Positions 1-6,275 of a DNA stretch of 6,549 bases are shown piece after piece. Under the pieces are notes generated by a model. That model saw only the letters and a program-made list of their open reading frames with translations, did not search any database and was not told where the DNA came from. Source of the stretch: Azoarcus sp. (GTDB lineage: Bacteria > Pseudomonadota > Gammaproteobacteria > Burkholderiales > Rhodocyclaceae); the NCBI GenBank assembly GCA_031258035.1, contig JAIRNL010000233.1:1-6549 (forward strand), written 5' to 3'. The position numbers were made by a program, and so were the translations under genes. Each line of letters opens with the position of its first letter. Position 1 is the first letter of the stretch.

Positions 1-9
1 CGCCATCCC

Positions 10-783
10 TCAGACGCCGCCGTCCTTCTTTTTCCGCCGCTCGGCCAGATACTGCCGCCAGGCCGCGACCGCCGCGCTCTCCGGCGTGTCCGCAAGATAA
101 GCCGCGAGCATGATGTCGATCTCACGACTGCTCAGGGCGGCGGCGTGGCGGAAGAACTGCTCGAGATCGCGGCAACGGTCGCGCCGGCCCAGCCAGGCGA
201 AACGGACTTTTTCGAGGTCGATCAACGTCGCCTCGAACCCCTCGGCCGTCTCGCGCAAAAACACATGCTTGGGATAAAAACAGGCGTGGATCAACCCGCA
301 GGCATGCAGCCGCCGGGCGATTTCCCCGCAAGCGACGAGCAGGCGCGCGCGCGTCTCCCCGGCAAGCGACGCCCACCCGGCAAGCCATTCACCCATCGCC
401 CGCCAGCCGTCCAGGGCGCGGGTCAGCAGGATCGCGCAATCATCCCTTCTCCCCGCGATTTCCCCCGGCAGGCGGCGGCGGGCGAAAAAAGCGGCGTGGA
501 GCGTCGGCACGCCCTGGGCGCGGAAACGCCGGATGTTGCGGAACTCGCGGGCGAAAGTCGGCTCGCCGCCCGGATGGGCAAGGCCGCGCGTCAAATGGTT
601 GCACTGGCGCTTGAGGTAATACCCCTGGCCGTCCAGATCCAGGCGGCAAACCTGGCTCCATCCCCCCCGGTTCTCGTTGGGAGCATCGACGCTGGTGAGC
701 CGCAGATGCCACAACGCATCGAAACCGGCAAGACCGTGGCGTTCCAGGATGGCGCGATCCGCCGGAGAAATAAAATCCTTCAT
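10..783 (-). CDS. InaA/WaaP-type lipopolysaccharide kinase-like protein
   Basis: A 257-residue protein with a minimal protein-kinase-like fold of the InaA/WaaP (lipopolysaccharide kinase) family. Visible landmarks are a VAIK-like lysine in YYLKR (K58), a helix-C-like glutamate in REFRNI (E80), a catalytic-loop motif HACFYPKHVF (166-175) resembling the HGxxYPKHxF loop of InaA proteins, and a metal-binding-like LIDLEK (D189). The known family members phosphorylate LPS core sugars or are cytoplasmic relatives of unproven substrate; no signal peptide is seen. The alanine after H166 replaces the glycine usual in this loop. It lies downstream of msbA, which fits an LPS role, but an insertion-sequence remnant separates the two. 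The start ATG at 783 overlaps the relic's TGA (ATGA), and no good Shine-Dalgarno lies just upstream. Translation may depend on upstream readthrough. The exact substrate cannot be told from sequence. Confidence 0.85.
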   Translation of the reverse strand: MKDFISPADRAILERHGLAGFDALWHLRLTSVDAPNENRGGWSQVCRLDLDGQGYYLKRQCNHLTRGLAHPGGEPTFAREFRNIRRFRAQGVPTLHAAFFARRRLPGEIAGRRDDCAILLTRALDGWRAMGEWLAGWASLAGETRARLLVACGEIARRLHACGLIHACFYPKHVFLRETAEGFEATLIDLEKVRFAWLGRRDRCRDLEQFFRHAAALSSREIDIMLAAYLADTPESAAVAAWRQYLAERRKKKDGGV

Positions 784-878
784 TGCCCGAAGCTAACAAA
801 TTTCCGTCGAACTTTTAAGAGGGTGTTTTCAAACCACGACTGGCGGCAAACGCGATCAAAAAGATGCTCAAAAGCCTC
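784..878. other. AT-richer stretch between IS110 relic and inaA-like gene
   Basis: This 95-nt segment is visibly richer in A and T than its surroundings (runs such as aaatttccg, aacttttaaga and gatcaaaaagatg). It connects the recognisable transposase remnant to the start of the inaA-like gene. It may be another piece of the mobile element or of its end, but I see no terminal inverted repeat, target duplication, terminator or convincing -35/-10 pair in it. No separate gene is supported. Confidence 0.4.
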
Positions 879-1046
879 ATTGAGCTTGCCCAGTTCCGGC
901 AAGGCCGCCAGCAACCTCGCCTGCGTCCCGATGTCCACCCCCTTGATGCCTTCCAAGAGCTTGCGTTGTTCGGCGAAGTGCTGTTTCAGGTACTGCTCGA
1001 TGTCACGGTCGATCTCGCCGATCTGCCGTCTCACAAACGCTTGCCT
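879..1046 (-). pseudogene. IS110/IS116-family transposase fragment
   Basis: About 56 codons (read from 1046 down to 879) encode a stretch with the look of the transposase_20 region of IS110/IS1111-type enzymes. A charged helix with R..IGEIDRDIEQYLKQHF is followed by LLEGIKGVDIGTQARLLAALPELGKLN, which matches the family pattern LL.SIPGIG..TAA.L.AELPELG.L (a helix-hairpin-helix-like segment). The similarity stops abruptly after the ELGKLN segment, where intact proteins continue into an A.L.GVAP motif. The N-terminal DEDD catalytic domain is absent, so this is a dead internal fragment. The same frame stays open to a TGA at 780-782, but residues after N (about 878 to 783) are not recognisable. 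On the upstream side the relic begins inside the msbA reading frame. The family call rests on motif recall only. Confidence 0.65.
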
Positions 1047-2823
1047 TGTCGTCGTCTCCGAACTGCATCGCGTGCAACTTCGCGTAATGCCCGCCGAGGG
1101 CGAGCAGTTCGGCATGGGTGCCGCGTTCGACGATGCGCCCCTGATCCATCACCAGAATCAGGTCGGCGCGCTCGATCGTCGACAGGCGGTGCGCGATCAC
1201 CAGTGTGGTACGGCCCCGGGAGAGGCGGTCGAGCGCGCTCTGGATGTGGCGTTCGGCTTCGGTGTCGAGCGCCGAGGTCGCTTCGTCGAGAATCAGGATG
1301 GGCGCATCCTTGAGCAGGGCCCGCGCAATCGCCAGGCGCTGGCGCTGCCCGCCCGAGAGCGTGATGCCGTTTTCGCCGATCTCGGTATCGAGCCCTTGTG
1401 GCAGACGGTCGATGAACTCGCGCGCGTTGGCGGCCTCGGCGACGCGCGCGATGTCGGCGCGCGAGGCGCCGGACAGTTCGCCGTAAGCGATGTTGTCGGC
1501 GATGGTGCCGTTGAACAGCGTCACCTGCTGGGTGACGAGGGCGATATGGTGGCGCAGGTTGAGCAGGGTGTAGTCGGCGACGTCGATGCCGTCGATCAGG
1601 ATATGGCCGCGCGAATGCGGGTAGAAACGCGGAATCAGGCTGGCAAGCGTCGATTTGCCGCTGCCGGAACGACCGACCAGCGCCACCATCTGGCCGGGCG
1701 CGATCTCGAAATCCAGCCCGTCGAGCACCCGCTGTTCGTGGCCGGGGTAGCTGAAAACGAGATCGCGCACGACGATGTGGCCCGCCACCCGCTCGCGCGT
1801 CACCGCGCCGCTGTCGGGCTCGGGCGGCTCGTCGAGTTGCGAAAAAATGCTCTCGGCGCCGGCCACGCCTTTCTGGATCGTGGCGCTGGTCTCCGATAGC
1901 TGCCGGATCGGCTTGGGCAACAACCCCGCCGCGGTGATGTAGGCCACCAGGTCGCCGGCGCTCGCGTCGCCGCGCAGCCACAGCACCAGGAACAGCACCA
2001 CGGCCATCGCCGAGTAGGTGACCAGTTGCAGGGACGGGGTATAACTCGCGCTGGTCTTGACCATGCGCAATTGTTTTTTCGTGTTCTCGGCGCTGGCTTG
2101 CAGGAAGCGCGCCGATTCGTGAGCTTCGCCGCCGAAGCTGCGCACCACCCGGTAGCCGTGGATGGTTTCGGAAGCGACATGGGTGACATCGCCCATGGCG
2201 ACCTGGATCTGCCGGGCCTGCTTGCGGAACTTGCGGCTGGCTTTGCCGACCATCGCCCCGATCAGCGGCAGGATCGCCACCATCACCACGGTCAGCCGCC
2301 AGTTCATCCACAGCAGGTAGCCGAAAAGGAACACCACGGTCAGCCCCTCGCGGATCACGACCTTGATCGCATCGGTGGCGGCGCCCGTGACCATGGTGAC
2401 GTCGAAGGTGATGCGCGAGATCAGGTGGCCGGAATTGTGCCTGTCGAACCAGGTGTTCGGCAGCCGCAGCAGTTTGTCGAACAAAGCCAGGCGCAGGTCG
2501 TGCACGAGTCCGAGCGAGACGCGGGCGATGAAGTAGTTGCCCAGGTAGGAACCCAGTCCCTGCCAGATGGCGATGGCGATGATAGCCAGCGGCACCGCGT
2601 GCATCAGGGCGAACCCCTCGAACAGCGGCACGCCGCGCAGCACCGCCTGCGAGGGGTCGACGAGGCCGTCGACGAAATATTTGAGCACCGCGGCCAGCAT
2701 CGGCTGCGAGGAAGCGAAGATGAGGAAGCCGAGGATGCTGACGCCGAATTGCGCCACGAACGGGCGGATGTAGCCGAGCAGGCGGAAATAGATTTTCAGG
2801 CTGGAACGGGGAACGGTCGACAT
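1003..2823 (-). CDS. msbA: MsbA-type lipid A export ABC transporter (permease-ATPase)
   Basis: A 606-residue half-transporter with an N-terminal six-helix ABC exporter domain (about 20-320) and a C-terminal nucleotide-binding domain (about 345-585). Visible motifs are Walker A GRSGSGKST (384-392), the Q-loop in VTQQV (430-434), signature LSGGQRQR (489-496), Walker B ILILDE (509-514) followed by ATSALD, and the H-loop histidine H545 in IAHRLST. Length and sequence fit MsbA, which as a homodimer flips core-lipid A across the inner membrane using ATP. It is the third gene of the tsaE-amiC-msbA run, 142 nt after amiC. ATG 2823 starts at the usual family N-terminus (short basic stretch, then the first helix), but no clear Shine-Dalgarno precedes it. 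The family-like sequence ends around MQFGDD (586-591). Codons from about K593 to the TGA at 1003-1005 lie in insertion-sequence-derived DNA read out of the transposase frame, so the tail looks acquired. This is unlikely to harm function because the ATPase domain is complete. Confidence 0.95.
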   Translation of the reverse strand: MSTVPRSSLKIYFRLLGYIRPFVAQFGVSILGFLIFASSQPMLAAVLKYFVDGLVDPSQAVLRGVPLFEGFALMHAVPLAIIAIAIWQGLGSYLGNYFIARVSLGLVHDLRLALFDKLLRLPNTWFDRHNSGHLISRITFDVTMVTGAATDAIKVVIREGLTVVFLFGYLLWMNWRLTVVMVAILPLIGAMVGKASRKFRKQARQIQVAMGDVTHVASETIHGYRVVRSFGGEAHESARFLQASAENTKKQLRMVKTSASYTPSLQLVTYSAMAVVLFLVLWLRGDASAGDLVAYITAAGLLPKPIRQLSETSATIQKGVAGAESIFSQLDEPPEPDSGAVTRERVAGHIVVRDLVFSYPGHEQRVLDGLDFEIAPGQMVALVGRSGSGKSTLASLIPRFYPHSRGHILIDGIDVADYTLLNLRHHIALVTQQVTLFNGTIADNIAYGELSGASRADIARVAEAANAREFIDRLPQGLDTEIGENGITLSGGQRQRLAIARALLKDAPILILDEATSALDTEAERHIQSALDRLSRGRTTLVIAHRLSTIERADLILVMDQGRIVERGTHAELLALGGHYAKLHAMQFGDDDKASVCETADRRDRP

Positions 2824-2965
2824 GCGGGGCCGATGCGGCGAATGGAGCGAACGGTGCGCAAAGCGGGCGCGAAGGAGGCGATGTTAGCATGAGGGCCGGG
2901 CGTGCCCCGGATACGCATGGCACGCGAAGTCGTATCGGCGCGACGGATCGTCCGCGCCGGCGCGC
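2824..2965. other. amiC-msbA intergenic spacer
   Basis: This 142-nt gap between the amiC stop (TAG, 2966-2968) and the msbA ATG holds no supported gene. On the minus strand it contains a TGCTAACAT string (2881-2889) that could be an extended -10 for msbA, without a recognisable -35. A 6-bp inverted repeat gatacg (2910-2915) / cgtatc (2931-2936) sits upstream of it with a 15-nt loop. There is also a short GC hairpin (ccggg/cccgg, about 2896-2910) without a T-run, so it is not a convincing terminator. msbA may therefore have its own weak promoter, or simply be read through from tsaE-amiC. Confidence 0.4.
2881..2889 (-). promoter_or_regulatory. possible extended -10 element upstream of msbA
   Basis: Read on the minus strand, TGCTAACAT matches the extended -10 form TGnTAnnAT (TAACAT against TATAAT, four of six) and lies about 58 nt before the msbA ATG. 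No -35 hexamer is visible at 16-18 nt spacing. It stands out in very GC-rich surroundings but is weak evidence alone. Confidence 0.25.
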
Positions 2966-4345
2966 CTATCCCATCCGCGCCACGGGGGCGCGCTGCATCG
3001 GCGGGTTGTTGTCGAAATAGCGCCGGATGCCGCGCAGGATGGCATCGGCCATTTTTTCCTGGTAGGCATTGTCGTTGAGGCGCGCTTCTTCCTCGGGATT
3101 GCTGATGAAGGCGGTTTCGACCAGGATCGAGGGAATGTCCGGCGCTTTCAGCACCGCGAAGCCCGCCTGTTCGACAGCGCCCTTGTGCAGGGTGTTGATG
3201 TCGCCCAGCGCGGCGAGCACGGCGCGGCCCAGCTTGATGCTGTCGTTGATCGTCGCCGCCTGCGAGAGATCGAGCAGGGTGCGGGCGAGGTGGCTGTCCT
3301 GGCGGGCGAGATCGATGCCGCCGATCAGGTCGGATTCGTTTTCCTTCTGAGCCAGCCAGCGCGCCGCCGAACTCGAAGCGCCTTTTTCCGAGAGCACGAA
3401 AACTGAACTGCCGCGCGCTTCCGGGCGGACGAAGGCATCGGCGTGCACCGAGACGAACAGGTCGGCCTGCACACGGCGCGCGCGCGTCACCCGTTGAGCC
3501 AGCGGCACGAAGTAATCGCCGTCGCGCGTGAGCATGGCGCGCATGCCCGGCGTGTCGTCGATCTTGCGCTTGAGACGGCGCGCGATGCTCAGGGTGACGT
3601 TCTTTTCGTAGCTGCCGCGCCTTCCGACCGCGCCGGGGTCTTCGCCGCCGTGGCCGGGATCGAGCGCGATCGTATACAGACGGTTCGCTTTTCGGTTGCT
3701 CGTCGGCGGCGTGGCGCGGCGGGCGGTCGCATTTCCGCCCGAAGCGGAAGATTTGCCCGGCGGCGTGTCCGCGACCGGCGCCACGGGCGCGGCGGTCTCC
3801 GCGCTCTCGCCCGCCGCCGCGTCCATGGGCGAGGATTTCTGGATCAGAGCCAGCAGGGGATCGACCGGCTCAGTGGGATAGAGGTCGAGCACCAGACGGT
3901 GGCCGTACTCGCCGACCGGCGCGAGCGTGAAAACCTGCGGGTTGATTTCCGCCTTCAGTTCGACCACGACCCGCACGACGCCGGGCCGGTTCTGCCCGGC
4001 GCGGATGAGCCGGATGTATGGGTCGCCGTCGAGCACCTTGCCGAAGAGATTGAGCAGCACGCTTTCGAGATCGACGCCCTCCAGGTCGACCACGAGACGC
4101 CCGGGGTCTTTCAGCAGCAAGTGCTTGAAAGTCAGTTTGTGGCGGCTCTCGAACGTGATGCGGGTGTATTCCGCGGCGGGCCATACCCGCAGAGCCAGCA
4201 GGCTGCTGCCGCCGGCGGCCATGACGCCGGCCGGACTGGCGAGCAGGGCGAACGTGGCGCCGGCGTATTTCAGCAGCGCGCGCCGGCTCAGCCGGGAGGG
4301 GCCGTCCGTTCTGGTTCCGCCGTGTCCGTAAGTCGTTTTACGCAT
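2966..4345 (-). CDS. amiC: N-acetylmuramoyl-L-alanine amidase, AmiC type, Tat-exported
   Basis: A 459-residue periplasmic zinc amidase that cleaves the bond between MurNAc and the L-Ala of the stem peptide, splitting septal peptidoglycan during daughter-cell separation. A twin-arginine signal, SRRALLK (20-26), precedes a hydrophobic segment and a likely VMA|AG cleavage near residue 43. Next come an AMIN domain (about 48-157, septal targeting in the family), a Pro/Ala/Ser-rich linker (about 160-222), and an Amidase_3 domain (223-447). The zinc ligands are visible: H232 in DPGHGG, E247 in SYEKN, H301 in SVHAD; catalytic E410 is in LVETAFISN. Residues 320-342 (KGASS...ENESDLIGG) match the helix that blocks the active site in AmiB/AmiC until a LytM activator (EnvC/NlpD type) binds. 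ATG 4345 is chosen because it leaves a normal Tat leader; the frame is open further upstream to 4459, inside tsaE. It overlaps the 3' end of tsaE by 58 nt, suggesting translational coupling. Confidence 0.95.
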   Translation of the reverse strand: MRKTTYGHGGTRTDGPSRLSRRALLKYAGATFALLASPAGVMAAGGSSLLALRVWPAAEYTRITFESRHKLTFKHLLLKDPGRLVVDLEGVDLESVLLNLFGKVLDGDPYIRLIRAGQNRPGVVRVVVELKAEINPQVFTLAPVGEYGHRLVLDLYPTEPVDPLLALIQKSSPMDAAAGESAETAAPVAPVADTPPGKSSASGGNATARRATPPTSNRKANRLYTIALDPGHGGEDPGAVGRRGSYEKNVTLSIARRLKRKIDDTPGMRAMLTRDGDYFVPLAQRVTRARRVQADLFVSVHADAFVRPEARGSSVFVLSEKGASSSAARWLAQKENESDLIGGIDLARQDSHLARTLLDLSQAATINDSIKLGRAVLAALGDINTLHKGAVEQAGFAVLKAPDIPSILVETAFISNPEEEARLNDNAYQEKMADAILRGIRRYFDNNPPMQRAPVARMG

Positions 4346-4815
4346 GTTCGCCCAGCTTCCGTCCTCGCCTGGATCGTCACCACCCGCCCGCCGTCCCGGG
4401 CCGCGAAGGCGATGACGACATCGGGCGTCGCCAGATGGGGAAGCGCCTGCCGCGGCCATTCCACGAGGCAGACGCCAGATCCCGAAAAGTATTCGTCGAG
4501 CCCGGCATCGAGGAATTCTTCCGGACTCGCCAAACGATAAAAATCAAAATGATACAGCTCTATTCCAGAAACTGCATAAGGTTCGATCAAGGTGTAGGTC
4601 GGGCTTTTCACCGTTCCGGCATGGCCCAATGCCCGCAATATACCTCGTGCGAGTGTGGTTTTACCGCTGCCGAGATCGCCTTCGAGCCAGATTTTCAGTC
4701 CTGGTTCGAGCGCGGCGGCGAGACGCGCGCCCAGGGCCAGCGTGGCCGCCTCGTCGACGAGCCGCGCGCAAACCGCGGGGCCGTCGTCATCGGGGCAATG
4801 AATGAAGGCGATCAT
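4288..4815 (-). CDS. tsaE: tRNA threonylcarbamoyladenosine biosynthesis ATPase TsaE
   Basis: A 175-residue cytoplasmic P-loop ATPase (YjeE family) that drives turnover of the TsaB-TsaD complex making t6A at position 37 of ANN-decoding tRNAs. Visible motifs are Walker A GDLGSGKTT (46-54), VKSPTYTLIE (69-78), the Walker B-like HFDFYRL (89-95) and LVEWP (117-121), all in TsaE order and spacing. Length is a little above the typical ~150 because of a C-terminal extension (about 155-175) that overlaps amiC. ATG 4815 is preferred over upstream in-frame ATGs (the frame is open to 4971) because homology starts here and an AGGA (4824-4827) lies 8 nt before it. The tsaE-amidase pairing is a common proteobacterial arrangement (yjeE-amiB in E. 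coli). It is probably the first gene of the minus-strand cluster. Confidence 0.95.
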   Translation of the reverse strand: MIAFIHCPDDDGPAVCARLVDEAATLALGARLAAALEPGLKIWLEGDLGSGKTTLARGILRALGHAGTVKSPTYTLIEPYAVSGIELYHFDFYRLASPEEFLDAGLDEYFSGSGVCLVEWPRQALPHLATPDVVIAFAARDGGRVVTIQARTEAGRTCVKRLTDTAEPERTAPPG

Positions 4816-4823
4816 GTGGGCGA

Positions 4824-4828
4824 TCCTG
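4824..4828 (-). promoter_or_regulatory. ribosome binding site of tsaE
   Basis: CAGGA on the minus strand, with 8 nt between AGGA and the ATG at 4815. It decides the start of tsaE against the longer open frame beginning at 4971. Confidence 0.55.
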
Positions 4829-4917
4829 CGAAGAGCGTGGCGACGGGCGCGAACCTGGACGAACCCGCCGGGATGCCGCGGCGCTGGCTCGCGGCGGACT
4901 GCCATGGCAACATGCGC

Positions 4918-4925
4918 ATTATAAG
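4918..4925 (-). promoter_or_regulatory. -10-like element in the tsaE/serpin divergent region
   Basis: On the minus strand 4923-4918 reads TATAAT, a perfect sigma-70-type -10 about 95 nt before the tsaE ATG. Because the core TTATAA is palindromic, the plus strand reads TATAAG (4920-4925), about 90 nt before the serpin ATG. Thus one AT island in a GC-rich 200-nt spacer could serve both divergent genes. No good -35 hexamer is seen at 16-18 nt on either side, so an activator or a different start site may be involved. No other gene or RNA is apparent in 4816..5015. Confidence 0.4.
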
Positions 4926-5000
4926 GGTGCGTCATGCTTTCGGCCGGACGCGCCCGACCTTCGGCGGGCATGCCGGTGCGCGCCCGAAATCTTCAGGGAT

Positions 5001-5006
5001 GGGAGA
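5001..5006 (+). promoter_or_regulatory. ribosome binding site of the serpin gene
   Basis: A GGGAGA purine run lies 9-10 nt before the ATG at 5016, giving a good Shine-Dalgarno. It supports that start, which also yields a complete lipoprotein signal peptide. Confidence 0.6.
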
Positions 5007-5015
5007 AATATCAAA

Positions 5016-6233
5016 ATGAACAGGCGGAATTCATCGTTTCTGGCTGGCTCGCTCGCCGCTGTCTGGCTGTGCGGCATGGCGGCTGGCTGCGCGTCCGAGA
5101 CGCCCGCTTCCGTGGAGGAAAGAGAAAGCACGCGGACAGCCCCCCCCGCCCTCGTCGGCGAAACGCCGGAACCGACGGCGGATGCCCGTTTCGGTTTCGC
5201 CGTGCTCGGGCGGCTGGCTGCGGAACGGGAGGCGGGCAACATCCTGATTGCGCCGCGCAACATCCGCACGGCGCTCGCGGCGATCGCCGTGGGCGCGGAG
5301 GGCGAGACCGAAAGCGAAATCCTCACGCGCGCGAACCGCTACGACCAGATCGACAACGCGCCGGGCAAAAGCTTCCGTAACGCGCTCCACATATGGGTCT
5401 GGCCGGGAGAAGTCCTGAAGGAAGATTTCCGCGCCCATTTCAGGGACGCCCGGATCGACAGCACCGCGCCCGCCGAAGCGCCCGCCGTGGTCAATGCCTA
5501 CGTGCGCGAGCGCACGGGCGGCAAGATCGACGACATCCTGACAAGTCCGCCGGAAGATATTGGCATCGTGCTGACCACCGTGTTCGATTTCGAGGGGAAA
5601 TGGCATCTGGCTTTCGATCCGGGGCAATCCCGCGACGACAGTTTTTTCGCCACGCCGCAAACCCCTTCCGCCGCGCGCTTCATGCAGCGGCGCGGAGAGT
5701 TTCACTACGCCGAAACGGACGAGGGACAAATCGCGCGCCTGCCGTACCGGGACGATGGCCTGGTCATGACGCTCTTTTTGCCGAAAGCGTCCCTGCGCAT
5801 CGACGACTGGCTGCGGGGAACAACTGGCGAAGCGTGGCAGACGCTCGTTGAAACCATGGCGCCAAGGGACGGACTGCTGGCTTTGCCGCGCCTGAAGTCC
5901 CTCTTTTCCGTGGAACTGGCAAAGCCCCTGCAAGCTGTCGGCATCCGGCGCGCGTTCTCGAAGGCCGCCGAATTCACGGGCATCCTGCAAAATTCGCCGC
6001 CCCTGAAAATCGACCGCGTGCTGCACAAGGCCCTGCTCAGGATCGACGAGCAGGGCACGGAAGCCGCCGCCGCGACCAGCATCGCGCTGCGCGCCATGAG
6101 CATGCGGATCAACCAGCCAGCGCCCTTCGAGATGAAGCTCGATCGTCCCTTCTTCCTGACCATCGGCGACGCCCCGAACCACAAGATCCTGTTCATGGCC
6201 GTGGTGCGGACGCCCGGCGAAGGGCGGGATTGA
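5016..6233 (+). CDS. serpin-family protease inhibitor, predicted lipoprotein
   Basis: A 405-residue serpin behind a lipoprotein signal: basic N-terminus, hydrophobic stretch, then the lipobox-like MAAGC with C25 as the lipidated residue. A26 (not Asp) follows, compatible with outer-membrane sorting. Residues about 26-55 are a low-complexity linker. Serpin landmarks are FGFAVL (59-64), NILIAP (75-80), NAYVRERTGGKIDDIL (160-175), FEGKW (192-196), LPY and LFLP (242-256), VLHKALLRIDEQGTEAAAAT (335-354) and LFM (392-394). The hinge EQGTEAAAAT (345-354) keeps the small residues required for loop insertion, so this should be an inhibitory suicide-substrate serpin. Counting from P17 (E345) gives P1 M361 and P1' S362. 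Oddities: about 24 residues are missing where helix D and its flanks should be; the near-invariant Asn of the shutter (N186 in alpha-1-antitrypsin) is T188; and the conserved Ser53 and Ser56 positions are A79 and N82. It stands alone, divergent from tsaE, with its own terminator. The target protease is unknown. Confidence 0.9.
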   Translation: MNRRNSSFLAGSLAAVWLCGMAAGCASETPASVEERESTRTAPPALVGETPEPTADARFGFAVLGRLAAEREAGNILIAPRNIRTALAAIAVGAEGETESEILTRANRYDQIDNAPGKSFRNALHIWVWPGEVLKEDFRAHFRDARIDSTAPAEAPAVVNAYVRERTGGKIDDILTSPPEDIGIVLTTVFDFEGKWHLAFDPGQSRDDSFFATPQTPSAARFMQRRGEFHYAETDEGQIARLPYRDDGLVMTLFLPKASLRIDDWLRGTTGEAWQTLVETMAPRDGLLALPRLKSLFSVELAKPLQAVGIRRAFSKAAEFTGILQNSPPLKIDRVLHKALLRIDEQGTEAAAATSIALRAMSMRINQPAPFEMKLDRPFFLTIGDAPNHKILFMAVVRTPGEGRD

Positions 6234-6241
6234 TCTGGTTT

Positions 6242-6275
6242 CACCCGCCCGGCGCGCGTCGGGCGGGTGTTTCGT
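6242..6275 (+). terminator. rho-independent terminator after the serpin gene
   Basis: A perfect 10-bp stem, CACCCGCCCG (6242-6251) and CGGGCGGGTG (6260-6269), with an 8-nt GC-rich loop, lies 8 nt after the serpin stop codon. It is followed by TTTCGTC, a short U-tract. The minus-strand side lacks a good T-run, so it mainly serves the serpin, although the hairpin may also slow transcripts of the converging frame at the right edge. Confidence 0.8.

Noticed and set aside
145..1899. 584-codon open frame on the plus strand
   Set aside because: Antisense to the inaA-like gene, the transposase relic and msbA, crossing all three. The product is rich in R, A, G, Q and D without any family motif, typical of the mirrored frame in GC-rich DNA.
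2026..2892. 288-codon plus-strand frame over msbA
   Set aside because: Antisense shadow rich in H, Q, G and D; no ribosome site or homology.
2896..2910. GC hairpin downstream of amiC as a terminator
   Set aside because: The stem is only 5 bp and no T-run follows on the minus strand.
1031..2923. 630-codon open frame on the minus strand
   Set aside because: Same strand as msbA in another frame. The product is Arg/Pro/Ala/His-rich shadow sequence, while msbA in this place has every ABC motif.
4346..4459. N-terminal extension of the amidase to ATG 4459
   Set aside because: The extra 38 residues lie within tsaE and would bury the Tat signal behind a charged stretch; the start at 4345 gives a normal leader.
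3443..4540. 365-codon plus-strand frame over amiC and tsaE
   Set aside because: Antisense to two well-supported genes and without motifs.
4816..4971. N-terminal extension of TsaE to ATG 4971
   Set aside because: The extra 52 residues are Arg/Pro/His-rich, not TsaE-like, and cover the TATAAT element; ATG 4815 has a good ribosome site.
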